Below, piece after piece: positions 1 to 6,542 of a stretch of DNA of 10,218 nt; the first letter of the stretch is position 1; each line of letters opens with the position of its first letter. Position numbers and translations under genes: made by a program. Under the pieces are notes generated by a model. That model made no database searches, was not told where the DNA came from, and saw only the letters and a list, made by a program, of their open reading frames with translations. Source of the stretch: Candidatus Hydrogenedentota bacterium (GTDB taxonomy: Bacteria > Hydrogenedentota > Hydrogenedentia > Hydrogenedentales > GCA-2746185); contig JASJYE010000060.1 in the NCBI GenBank assembly GCA_030123645.1, positions 1-10,218 of the forward strand, given 5' to 3'.

Positions 1-228
1 ATTCGCTTCCATCACCGGCCGCTTCAGGCCCTGGAGCACCAGGACATCGTAGCGGTCATTTCGCTTGGAGCAGTCATGGCCGAGGCCCACGTCAACGAGA
101 TCGAGCCCGACTATGAGTACTTCATCCCCTACCGGGAGGTCTTGTCGCGGCTGAATCTGGATACGCGGGAGGCCGCCGAGGCCTATGCCGAGACCCGGGA
201 ATCCGAGTTCGTCGAGGCGGAGCTATAG
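1..228 (+). CDS. C-terminal fragment of a probable HDOD/HD-domain protein (5' end outside window)
   Basis: Frame 1 is open from the first base to a TAG at 226-228 and gives 75 residues, so the gene begins left of the window. The fragment starts with IRFHHRP, followed by a helix with VAVISLGAVMAEAHVNE and, near the end, an acidic helix after LSRLNLDTREAAEAYAE. An 'I..HH.P' motif followed by a hydrophobic helix and a final 'L..L.L' helix is how HDOD domains usually end. These domains occur in regulators and signalling proteins and resemble HD phosphohydrolases without necessarily being catalytic. The assignment rests on a short tail, so another HD-superfamily protein is possible. No terminator with a T-tract follows directly; the hairpin at 348-371 is the nearest candidate. 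Confidence 0.5.
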   Translation: MRFHHRPLQALEHQDIVAVISLGAVMAEAHVNEIEPDYEYFIPYREVLSRLNLDTREAAEAYAETRESEFVEAEL

Positions 229-293
229 CGCTGCCTCAAGCAGTGACCGCCCCGATTGAGTGAACAGGGCAATTCAGGTAGATTACCCGAATA

Positions 294-311
294 CCAAACC
301 GGTGGTTCCGG
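294..311 (+). repeat. 18-bp dispersed repeat, copy 1
   Basis: An exact CCAAACCGGTGGTTCCGG, preceded by ATA as several other plus-orientation copies are (ATACC or TATACC context). It lies between genes. Confidence 0.85.
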
Positions 312-347
312 TGTGCACGCCGGGATCTATGGCGTTGGCTTTGAACG

Positions 348-371
348 CACCGCCAAACGAGTTTGGCGGTG
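348..371. repeat. Perfect inverted repeat / hairpin
   Basis: ACCGCCAAAC (349-358) and GTTTGGCGGT (361-370) are perfect complements around a GA centre, and C348-G371 extends the pairing. As RNA it would fold into a stem of about ten pairs with a CGAG tetraloop. It is followed by GGCACCCAATTT rather than a clear T-run, so it is at best a weak terminator for the gene ending at 228. It could equally be a dispersed palindrome. Confidence 0.7.
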
Positions 372-403
372 GCACCCAATTTAGAGTGATAGTACAGAGT
401 TTA

Positions 404-431
404 TTGACATTTGCCTTGATCTGTAAATAAT
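404..431 (+). promoter_or_regulatory. Candidate sigma-70 promoter
   Basis: TTGACA at 404-409 matches the -35 consensus exactly. After a 16-base spacer, AATAAT at 426-431 matches the -10 consensus at five of six positions. It would drive the acyltransferase gene with a long leader of roughly 265 bases that contains the tandem repeats. The surrounding bases are AT-rich, so a chance match is possible. Confidence 0.4.
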
Positions 432-434
432 TAA

Positions 435-540
435 GATTACAGTAGGAATTGAGTACCTATGATTGGCTATCTTGTTAATCCTATCAAGAAAACGGCCTCG
501 AAAAAGACCGCTATTATCCATCTTGCCCCATCCTGTAATC
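435..540. repeat. Degenerate element with opposed GATTACAG / CTGTAATC motifs
   Basis: GATTACAG at 435-442 and its complement CTGTAATC at 533-540 bracket a stretch with several related words (TTAATCCTATC, TTATCCATC, CATCCTGTAATCC). This looks like a decayed dispersed intergenic repeat, but the arms are short and I cannot show other copies in this window. Confidence 0.3.
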
Positions 541-651
541 CTGGCAAAAAAAACCTGACTCGGAAAAATATGTGGTAACAATCAAGCACGAGCAGCCCGG
601 TCCCGAGGACGAGAGAGAAAAGCTCGCCGAGGCCGACGCTTCCCTCAAATA

Positions 652-686
652 CCAAAACGGTGGTTCCGGCAAACCGGTGGTTCCGG
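652..686 (+). repeat. 18-bp dispersed repeat, copies 2 and 3 in tandem
   Basis: CCAAAACGGTGGTTCCGG at 652-669 differs from the consensus at one base, and CAAACCGGTGGTTCCGG follows at 670-686. If translation began at the upstream GTG (572), these copies would be read as QNGGSG and KPVVPA. They end 17 bases before the preferred acyltransferase start. Confidence 0.85.
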
Positions 687-703
687 CGCGCGCCGCCGGA
701 CTG

Positions 704-1297
704 ATGAAACACACCGTTTTCGACACGCCAGTGCTGCGTCCGGTTTTGCGCTTTCTTTCTTTGCTGCTCCTAAAGGCGATCGGTTGGAATCAGGGCGGGC
801 AGGCGCCCGAAGCGGCCAAATACGTCCTTATCGCTGCGCCCCACACGAGTAATTGTGACTATTTGCTGTTAATGGCAATTGCCCTTCGGTTCAAGGTAAA
901 GCTCTATTGGATGGGCAAGGACACACTATTTAAGCGGCCATACAGGACGATCACGCGATACGCCGGCGGCATTGCCATCGATCGCAGCAAGAACACCGGC
1001 ATGGTCGCCCAGACCGTCGAACTGTTCCGCCAAAGCGACCGGCTCGTCGTCACCATCCCCGTCGAAGGCACCCGCGCCAAAACAGAAGGCTGGAAATCCG
1101 GCTTCTACCACATCGCCCGAGGCGCAGACGTCCCCGTCGTCCTCGGCTTTCTCGACTACGACAAAAAAGTCGGCGGCTTCGGCCCGGAAATGACCTTGAC
1201 CGGAGACACGCAAGCCGATATGGCCGTCATCGCCGACTTCTACGCCGGCATCGGCGCCAAATACCCCGACAAAAAAACCGAGCCGCGGCTGGGATAG
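704..1297 (+). CDS. Lysophospholipid acyltransferase family protein (PlsC-like)
   Basis: The 197-residue product looks like a compact membrane-associated acyltransferase that transfers an acyl chain to a lysophospholipid or similar acceptor. After the start MKHTVFDTP and a short hydrophobic helix comes VLIAAPHTSNCDYL, which holds the HX4D catalytic motif (H-T-S-N-C-D). Further along are YWMGKD, GGIAIDRSK and VEGTRAKTEGWKSGFYHIA, where EGTR is the second conserved block of the PlsC superfamily, and then GADVPVVLGFLDY. I chose ATG 704 because family members typically begin with this 'TIFDTP'-like sequence. A GTG at 572 would add 44 residues that include two repeat-encoded peptides. Neither start has a good Shine-Dalgarno sequence. 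The substrate cannot be told from sequence. Confidence 0.87.
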   Translation: MKHTVFDTPVLRPVLRFLSLLLLKAIGWNQGGQAPEAAKYVLIAAPHTSNCDYLLLMAIALRFKVKLYWMGKDTLFKRPYRTITRYAGGIAIDRSKNTGMVAQTVELFRQSDRLVVTIPVEGTRAKTEGWKSGFYHIARGADVPVVLGFLDYDKKVGGFGPEMTLTGDTQADMAVIADFYAGIGAKYPDKKTEPRLG

Positions 1298-1323
1298 TAA
1301 AGCGCGTTCTATGGGGTCCTATA

Positions 1324-1341
1324 CCAGGCCGGTGGTTCCGG
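1324..1341 (+). repeat. 18-bp dispersed repeat, copy 4
   Basis: CCAGGCCGGTGGTTCCGG, two mismatches to the consensus, preceded by TATA. It lies between the convergent ends of the acyltransferase and the hydrolase remnant, 5 bases past the latter's stop. Confidence 0.8.
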
Positions 1342-1346
1342 TTTCA

Positions 1347-1517
1347 TCACTTGGTATGCGCGTCGAACCAGTCGAAGGCGTCGTTCATGACGTGGTCGAC
1401 GATGGGGACGTGTTCGACGCCGGGGAGCTCGATGTATTTGACGTCCATGCCGAGGTCTTGGGCGGCTCTGTGGAAGGCGCTGGCGACGGGCACGAGGGCA
1501 TCTGCGTCGCCTCCAGC
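1347..1517 (-). pseudogene. C-terminal remnant of an alpha/beta hydrolase (S9 peptidase / esterase type)
   Basis: On the minus strand the frame ending at TGA 1349-1347 reads GDADALVPVASAFHRAAQ, then a segment with DVKYIELPGVEHVPIVD, and ends in DWFDAHTK. In S9 and dienelactone-type hydrolases the segment 'GDAD.LVP' carries the catalytic Asp and 'PG.EH' the catalytic His, followed by a final helix, which is exactly this arrangement. The same frame is closed by TGA at 1520-1518 just upstream, so the fold and the nucleophile serine are missing. It is a truncated leftover, probably joined to the neighbouring minus-strand gene by a deletion. Confidence 0.7.
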
Positions 1518-2056
1518 TCATAAAAATGCCGCGGTCTGGCCTTGCTCACGCCGTCACCGTTCGACCGAAGCAAGGTGATGTAGACCATGTAATGCTGTGA
1601 AAGTTGCTCGTGGATTTCGTAAACGGGCGCGACCTGGACGGGAATCCTATCCCCGAGCTGATAAAGCTTGGCGGGTACGCGCATGTCGAAGACGGTGGCC
1701 ACCTCGCGCGCCTCGTCCCAGCCGCCGAGATTCAGCATCGCCATCCCTTTAATCATCGCCTTGTAACGGTCGAGCGGATCGCCCCCGCGTCCAATCTTTG
1801 CGACGGCTTCCGCCTGGGTCTTTAGAGCGGGGTCGGCGCCCTCTGCATTGGCCGCGGCTACGAAGCGGCCGCGATACATCAGCCCCTGGAGAAACATGTC
1901 GTCCCGGGTCAGATCCGCCCCTGCCAGCCCCGCCGCCGCAATGGCGAATACTCCTATCAGCCCTGTCGCTACCAGTCGTAATTTTCGTGACAATCCCTTT
2001 TTGTATCTGTGGCGCCCGCGCCGCCCCGTCTTGACTTCGACCATCTCTCCGAGCAT
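1385..2056 (-). CDS. Hypothetical single-pass protein with aberrant 3' end
   Basis: I do not recognise this family. The start is chosen at ATG 2056, which has AGGG four to five bases upstream; TTG 2083 and ATG 2044 are alternatives. A basic N-terminus (KTGRRGRHRYKK) precedes one hydrophobic segment (VATGLIGVFAIAAAGLAGA), so the protein is probably anchored in the inner membrane with most of it outside. The body contains helical stretches such as DPALKTQAEAVAKIGRGGDP and a beta-like stretch, AKLYQLGDRIPVQVAPVYEI. After HFYELE (near 1515) the composition changes to a Ser/Pro/Thr-rich tail. That tail is the hydrolase remnant read in the wrong frame, so the natural C-terminus has been lost. It may be a pseudogene. 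Confidence 0.45.
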   Translation of the reverse strand: MLGEMVEVKTGRRGRHRYKKGLSRKLRLVATGLIGVFAIAAAGLAGADLTRDDMFLQGLMYRGRFVAAANAEGADPALKTQAEAVAKIGRGGDPLDRYKAMIKGMAMLNLGGWDEAREVATVFDMRVPAKLYQLGDRIPVQVAPVYEIHEQLSQHYMVYITLLRSNGDGVSKARPRHFYELEATQMPSCPSPAPSTEPPKTSAWTSNTSSSPASNTSPSSTTS

Positions 2057-2179
2057 TCTAGCCCTGTCCAGGCGCGCGAACAAGCCGTTGGGGAGAATCC
2101 GCCAAGGCGTTGATCCAAGAAGGGATTTGGCGATGCGCTTCCTTCTCCAGATGCACCTTGGAGTTTAAGAAGGGACTTC

Positions 2180-2524
2180 GTGAACCCGAAACTTTTTTGG
2201 ATTTCGATGTTTCTGGTCGGATTTATTGAAGGCCTTTATCAGGGCATGGGTATCGGCATAGATCCCAATGTTCAGTTGTGGGCGGGTCTCACGATTCAGT
2301 TCGGAATCGTGTTCTGGCTGCATCGAGACATGCGGCTCCGGCGTTACCACCCTGCCTTCGACTCCCGGACCTTCCTCTTTTGTGCATGGCCCCTGGTCGG
2401 GCCCTACTATCTATTCCGTACGCGAGGGCGAATGGCGCTCGTGCCTATGGCTGGGTTCGTCGCTCTGGTCGTGGCCGGAGGAGTTTTCGGCTTCTTCGCG
2501 GGAATGATCGCTATTGCCTCCTAA
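2180..2524 (+). CDS. Small multi-pass membrane protein, function unknown
   Basis: A 114-residue product starts at GTG 2180, with AAGAAGGGA (2168-2175) as a ribosome binding site. Hydrophobic segments lie at about residues 5-22, 31-47, 62-77 and 88-112, giving probably three or four membrane passes, with Arg-rich loops (RDMRLRRYHP and RTRGRM) that would sit on the cytoplasmic side. I recognise no enzymatic motif. It stands alone between a minus-strand gene on the left and the converging sigma-54 activator on the right. The membrane pattern and ribosome binding site support a real gene, but no function can be assigned. Confidence 0.6.
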   Translation: MNPKLFWISMFLVGFIEGLYQGMGIGIDPNVQLWAGLTIQFGIVFWLHRDMRLRRYHPAFDSRTFLFCAWPLVGPYYLFRTRGRMALVPMAGFVALVVAGGVFGFFAGMIAIAS

Positions 2525-2596
2525 AACTCCGTGCCCATTTAACGTAGCGATTGTAATGAGAATGCTCGCCTGGAGGGCTGAGGTGATGGTAGACGG

Positions 2597-4192
2597 CTAG
2601 CCGGAAGGTGCACCGAGGCCGTAGCGTTCCAGAAGGCTATGATCGACATGCCCTTTCACTGTACGGGCGTCTACATCGAGACGGCGGGCGGCCTCGCTGT
2701 AATTCCGCGTTTCGCCGTAGACGAGCGTAAAATAATGACGCAGCAGCTCGTCGCTTGTTAGGCGCGCGTCCACGACCGCCGCCGCCAGTTCCTCGCGCGC
2801 GGTCGCCGCCCGGACAGAGGGCGGACGATAGCTCTGCCGAACCATAATGTTGCGCACGCATTGCTCGAGTTCACGGACGTTGCCATCCCAAGGATAGTCG
2901 TCCCCCAAATGCTCATGAATCCACGTTTCCGCTTCGTGGGCGAGGCTCTCGTATTCCTCTTCACCGCCGACGCGCTGAGCGATATAGAGGATGAGATGGT
3001 GCAGATGCTCCGGCGTCTCGCGAATTTGGTCCCGCAACGACGGCGTCTCAATGATATCGGAGCAGAGCCGGTAATAGAGGTCCTCACGAAAACGGCCCGC
3101 GCGCATATCCGCTGCGAGGTCGCGGCTCGTCGCGGACACAAGCTTGCCCTCGAAAATGTAGGTGGCGGTATCTCCGATGCGCTGAAATGTCCTGTTCTGT
3201 ATGATGCGCAGGAGCTTGACTTGGATCGCGGGATCGATGTCGCCGACCTCGTCGAGAAATACGGACCCGTGCGGACCGCAGACTTCGAACCATCCCAAAC
3301 GATCTTCCAGTGCGCCCGTGTACGCCCCTTTCTTGTGCCCGAAAAGTTCGGATTCGATGAGTGTGGGCGAAAAGGCAGCGAGATTCAGCGGATGGTAGGA
3401 CGCGCGGTAGTCCTTGACGAAGCGCAAGCGCGAGGGGTCAAAAGGGATGTATGGCGCATAGCCTATAGCCTGCGCGACGAGTTCCTTGCCCGTCCCGGAA
3501 GGTCCCGTGATGAGCGTCGCAATGTCTTCCATGCGATTGTATAGGGAGCGTTGGTAGCGGCGCATGTCACGCGTGAAGATCGACTCCCACACCGACGCCC
3601 GGAACCTCGCCGCCGACATGGAGCCGCCAAGGATATTGCCGTGGATGAAATGGAAGGCCCGGCGCAGTTGATAGAAGCACGCAAAGAGATGCACTGATTC
3701 CTCGAGGCTGACGAAGGTCGCGCTAGACGAGACCGATGGTACCGGCGGCAGACCGAAGTAGTGCTCCAGATCTTGTAGAAACTCACGATAGAACGGCGCC
3801 TCGCACCGCGGGTATCGTCCCGCCCCGTCTACCTCATGCAGCAACTCGTTAAACGACGGGTGGTGCCGGTTGTACAGATAAAATAGGACCGCATCCTCAT
3901 AGAGTCGCGCCTCGCGATCCGACACCCGCTCCCCGGCCAGCCAACGCCTGCGCAGTTTAGCGATCAGGCCCGACACCTTCCTCGTCAGGAGGTCGATGTT
4001 CGGAGGCTGCCCGTCCATGTCGATGCGGCGGTGCCACGCCGCGTCCGTCCAAACGAATGCCTCCTCCAATACCTCTCGCTCCAGCGCAATCCGCTCTGGC
4101 AAGAAGGGATTGGCGTAGGCAAGACGGGATAGCGCGATCAGCGTTCTGCGCTCTTCGGGGCTAAGCAGACTCATCTCAACCATAGTATACAT
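2597..4192 (-). CDS. Sigma-54-dependent transcriptional activator (bEBP) with an unrecognised N-terminal domain
   Basis: The 531-residue protein has all the central features of a bacterial enhancer-binding protein. These are Walker A GPSGTGKE (230-237), the sigma-54 contact region ESELFGHKKGAYTGA (280-294), Walker B GSVFLDEVGD (309-318), the arginine-finger region FREDLYYRL (368-376) and WDGNVRELEQ (435-444). It ends in a Fis-like helix-turn-helix around NYSEAARRLDVDARTV (497-512). The sigma-54 loop carries Tyr in place of the usual Phe of GAFTGA, a conservative change. The first 200 or so residues are not a receiver, GAF or PAS domain that I recognise and presumably sense an unknown signal. 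ATG 4174 (MSLLSPEE) is a plausible alternative start. The gene diverges from the VIT/vWA operon, which has a sigma-54 promoter, so that operon is its likely target. Confidence 0.92.
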   Translation of the reverse strand: MYTMVEMSLLSPEERRTLIALSRLAYANPFLPERIALEREVLEEAFVWTDAAWHRRIDMDGQPPNIDLLTRKVSGLIAKLRRRWLAGERVSDREARLYEDAVLFYLYNRHHPSFNELLHEVDGAGRYPRCEAPFYREFLQDLEHYFGLPPVPSVSSSATFVSLEESVHLFACFYQLRRAFHFIHGNILGGSMSAARFRASVWESIFTRDMRRYQRSLYNRMEDIATLITGPSGTGKELVAQAIGYAPYIPFDPSRLRFVKDYRASYHPLNLAAFSPTLIESELFGHKKGAYTGALEDRLGWFEVCGPHGSVFLDEVGDIDPAIQVKLLRIIQNRTFQRIGDTATYIFEGKLVSATSRDLAADMRAGRFREDLYYRLCSDIIETPSLRDQIRETPEHLHHLILYIAQRVGGEEEYESLAHEAETWIHEHLGDDYPWDGNVRELEQCVRNIMVRQSYRPPSVRAATAREELAAAVVDARLTSDELLRHYFTLVYGETRNYSEAARRLDVDARTVKGHVDHSLLERYGLGAPSG

Positions 4193-4385
4193 AATTTGTA
4201 GATAGTAATATCAATTTTTGTAAGAGACATGAAAAATCCGAGGGAATTCACGCCCGTATTAATTATGATAAGTCCTTTCATATAAAGTACATACAATATT
4301 ATTACGATCTTGGCACCCATATTGCTTATATCCATACAGTTCGTGAATTAACCGTTTGAAACAAAACCTGTAAAGGAGAAGAACG
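4193..4385. promoter_or_regulatory. AT-rich divergent control region
   Basis: This 193-base gap between the activator and the VIT/vWA operon is much more AT-rich than its surroundings. It contains the sigma-54 promoter (4311-4326) at the operon side. Enhancer sites for the activator would be expected roughly between 4193 and 4290. I see AT-rich partial symmetries there but no inverted repeat clear enough to call. Confidence 0.6.
4311..4326 (+). promoter_or_regulatory. Sigma-54 (-24/-12) promoter
   Basis: TGGCAC (4311-4316), five bases, then TTGCT (4322-4326) matches the consensus TGGCAC-N5-TTGCW at every specified base, with the GG and GC dinucleotides in the right spacing. Transcription would start near 4337, giving a leader of about 50 bases before ATG 4386. 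The gene next door encodes a sigma-54 activator, which makes a chance match unlikely. Confidence 0.9.
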
Positions 4386-6527
4386 ATGAAAACGGTATCT
4401 GACAGAAGGCGACTCAGGACGGTCTGGGTCGCTTATACCAAACCGGTGGTACCGGTGGCGGTGGCACTTGTGTGCTTGTTCGCTGGTGCTCCCCAGGCCC
4501 ATGCCGCGGGTCTCTTGCTCGCGGACGGCGGTTTCGGCGGGCGGCTAAGAATCCTGGAGCACAGCGTAAAAGTGACCGTCAACAACGGTGTGGCCGTGAC
4601 GGAAGTGACGCAGGTGTTCGAGAACCTGGAGAACCGCCAGGTGGAAGCGCTCTACACCTTCCCGGTTCCCGAGAAGGCGTCGATCGCGAATTTCAGCATG
4701 TGGATCGACGGCAAGGAGATGGTTGGGGAAGTGGTCGAGAAGGAGCGCGCCCGCGAGATTTACAACAGCTACAAGCGGCAACGGCGCGACCCGGGCCTAC
4801 TCGAGCAGGTCGATTTCAAGACCTTCGAGATGCGGATCTTCCCGATTGCGCCGCGCGCGACGCAGCGGGTGAAGATCGAGTACTACCAGGAGCTGGACTT
4901 CGACAATGACTGGGCGACCTTCGTGTACCCGCTGGCGACGGTGGCGAACGAAGGCATGGACACAAGCGTCGAGGGAAAATTCTCTCTTTCTTTTGACGTG
5001 AAGTCCGAAGTGCCCATCGTCGACCTCGTGAGTCCGAGTCACGGCGACGATTTCGTCGTGGTCAAGCATTCGGAGCACTACGTCCAGGCGAGCCTGGAGC
5101 AGACGGCGGGATCGCTCGCGCGCGACATAGTGCTCGCGTACCATGCCTCGCGGCCGCTTACCGGCGTAGACCTGATCACGTCGAAGGAAGTGGACGATGA
5201 CGGCTATTTCTTCATGACGCTCACGCCGGGCGAGGAGCTCAGCGGGGACGTGGCCGGGATGGACTACCTGTTCATATTGGACATCTCCGGCAGCATGGCA
5301 TCGGACGGCAAGCTGCAAGCATCGAGCGAATCCGTCGGCGCCTTTGTTCAGGCGCTCGGGCCGAACGACCGCTTTGAGCTGATTACCTTCAACGTGAATC
5401 CGAATACGTTGTTCAATGAGCTGGTCGGTGTATCGGATGAGACCATGGCGCAGGCGGAGATCTTCCTGCGCTCGCAACGGGCGCGCGGTGGGACCGTGCT
5501 CGATTCCGCATTGCGTGCGGCGTTCAATTACGCCGACCCGTCGGGCGATCGCCAACTGAACCTGGTGATCCTGAGTGACGGGCTCACGGATGCGGGCGAC
5601 CGGCGTGCACTGCTCGATCTGGTCAGCAGCCGGCCAAAATCGCTCCGCGTCTTCTGCGTCGGCGTGGGCAACGAGGTCAACCGCCCGTTGCTCCGCCAGC
5701 TCGCCGAGGAGGCGGGGGGCCTCGCGGCGTTCATCTCGCGCGGGGACGACTTCAAGCGCCAGGCCGAGGCCTTCCGGCGCAAGCTCACGCGGCCCGTCGC
5801 AACAGACCTGCGTTTCGATTTCTCGGGCGTCGAGGTCTACGACGTAGAACCGCACAAGCTGCCGAACCTCTACCACGGCATGCCCGTGCGGGTCTACGGC
5901 CGCTACAAAGGCTCGGGTCCACTGGCAGTGCGCGTTCACGCGGACTTGCAAGGCTTCGATCTCAATCAGGAGCTGGAGTTTGACCTTCCGAAGGCAGACG
6001 ACCAAAACCCCGAGATCGAGCGCATGTGGGCGTGGCAGCGGGTACAGCGGCTGGTCAACGAGGCCGCGGGCCGCGGCGGCGTACGTCCCGGTACGAAGAG
6101 GCACGGCGAAATCGTGGCGCTCGGCGAAACGTATTCCATCGTGACCGAGTACACGTCGTTTCTGGTGCTGGAAAACGACGCCGAGTTCCGCCGTTGGAAA
6201 ATCGACCGGCGCAATCGCAAGCGCGTCGAACGCGACCGGAAAGCGCGACGTGAGCGCAAGTCCGAGCTGGACCTTATCCGCAAGCGGGCCGCGGCCGACC
6301 TCGGCCCTCTGGCCGCGCGGGAACGGCTGGCCAAGGCGCCGGAGCAGGCAAACGCATCGAAGCGCAACTTCGGCGTGAACCCTGCACCGAGTTCGCCCGG
6401 CGCCAACCGGCGCGACCTCGCGATACCCAGACGCTCGTCCGGTGGTGGGGCTTTTGACCCGGTGACCGGCCTCTTGGCCGCCGGACTTGCTGCGAGCGCG
6501 CTGGCCAGGCGCCGGCGCGACCGCTAA
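4386..6527 (+). CDS. Secreted VIT and vWA domain protein with GlyGly-CTERM-like sorting tail
   Basis: The 713-residue product starts at ATG 4386 after AAAGGAG (4372-4378). A long signal peptide has a basic N-terminus and hydrophobic core and ends in AHA-AG (likely cleavage after residue 40). A VIT domain (about 54-170) contains EREIY-like KERAREIYNSY and GLLEQ. A vWA domain (about 293-470) has a complete MIDAS: DISGS at 299-303, Thr370 in GGT, and Asp398 in LSDG. A beta-rich segment with LGETYSIVTEYTSFLV follows, as in bacterial VIT/vWA proteins. A highly charged linker (Arg/Lys/Glu) leads to a tail of GGG (686-688), FDPVTG, a hydrophobic helix and RRRR (708-711). I infer that the tail is cut and modified by the rhombosortase encoded next. 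Residues 18-23 of the signal peptide come from the dispersed repeat. The function is probably metal-dependent adhesion or ligand binding at the surface. Confidence 0.9.
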   Translation: MKTVSDRRRLRTVWVAYTKPVVPVAVALVCLFAGAPQAHAAGLLLADGGFGGRLRILEHSVKVTVNNGVAVTEVTQVFENLENRQVEALYTFPVPEKASIANFSMWIDGKEMVGEVVEKERAREIYNSYKRQRRDPGLLEQVDFKTFEMRIFPIAPRATQRVKIEYYQELDFDNDWATFVYPLATVANEGMDTSVEGKFSLSFDVKSEVPIVDLVSPSHGDDFVVVKHSEHYVQASLEQTAGSLARDIVLAYHASRPLTGVDLITSKEVDDDGYFFMTLTPGEELSGDVAGMDYLFILDISGSMASDGKLQASSESVGAFVQALGPNDRFELITFNVNPNTLFNELVGVSDETMAQAEIFLRSQRARGGTVLDSALRAAFNYADPSGDRQLNLVILSDGLTDAGDRRALLDLVSSRPKSLRVFCVGVGNEVNRPLLRQLAEEAGGLAAFISRGDDFKRQAEAFRRKLTRPVATDLRFDFSGVEVYDVEPHKLPNLYHGMPVRVYGRYKGSGPLAVRVHADLQGFDLNQELEFDLPKADDQNPEIERMWAWQRVQRLVNEAAGRGGVRPGTKRHGEIVALGETYSIVTEYTSFLVLENDAEFRRWKIDRRNRKRVERDRKARRERKSELDLIRKRAAADLGPLAARERLAKAPEQANASKRNFGVNPAPSSPGANRRDLAIPRRSSGGGAFDPVTGLLAAGLAASALARRRRDR
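4438..4455 (+). repeat. 18-bp dispersed repeat, copy 5, inside a signal peptide
   Basis: CCAAACCGGTGGTACCGG, one mismatch to consensus, preceded by TATA. It is read as TKPVVPV at the start of the hydrophobic core of the VIT/vWA signal peptide and stays in frame. Confidence 0.85.
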
Positions 6528-6542
6528 GGGAAGGACGGAAGC

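Larger units (their letters stand above)
229..703. other. Gene-poor, repeat-bearing gap upstream of the acyltransferase
   Basis: I see no convincing gene in this stretch. It contains one 18-bp dispersed repeat (294-311), a near-perfect hairpin (348-371), a sigma-70-like promoter candidate (404-431), a degenerate region with opposed GATTACAG / CTGTAATC motifs (435-540), and two tandem 18-bp repeats (652-686) directly before the acyltransferase start. An open frame starting with GTG at 572 runs into the acyltransferase, but its first 44 codons are low-complexity and partly repeat-derived, so I treat them as leader. Confidence 0.6.

Noticed and set aside
572..703. Acyltransferase start at GTG 572
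   Set aside because: The extra 44 residues are charged, partly repeat-encoded and unlike the family's N-terminus. It is kept as an alternative only.
2861..3544. A 227-residue plus-strand open frame opposite the sigma-54 activator
   Set aside because: The minus strand encodes Walker A, Walker B and GAYTGA across the same bases; the plus frame has no domain or ribosome binding site.
4193..4300. Enhancer sites for the sigma-54 activator
   Set aside because: Several AT-rich partial palindromes exist, but none is clearly better than expected in such composition.
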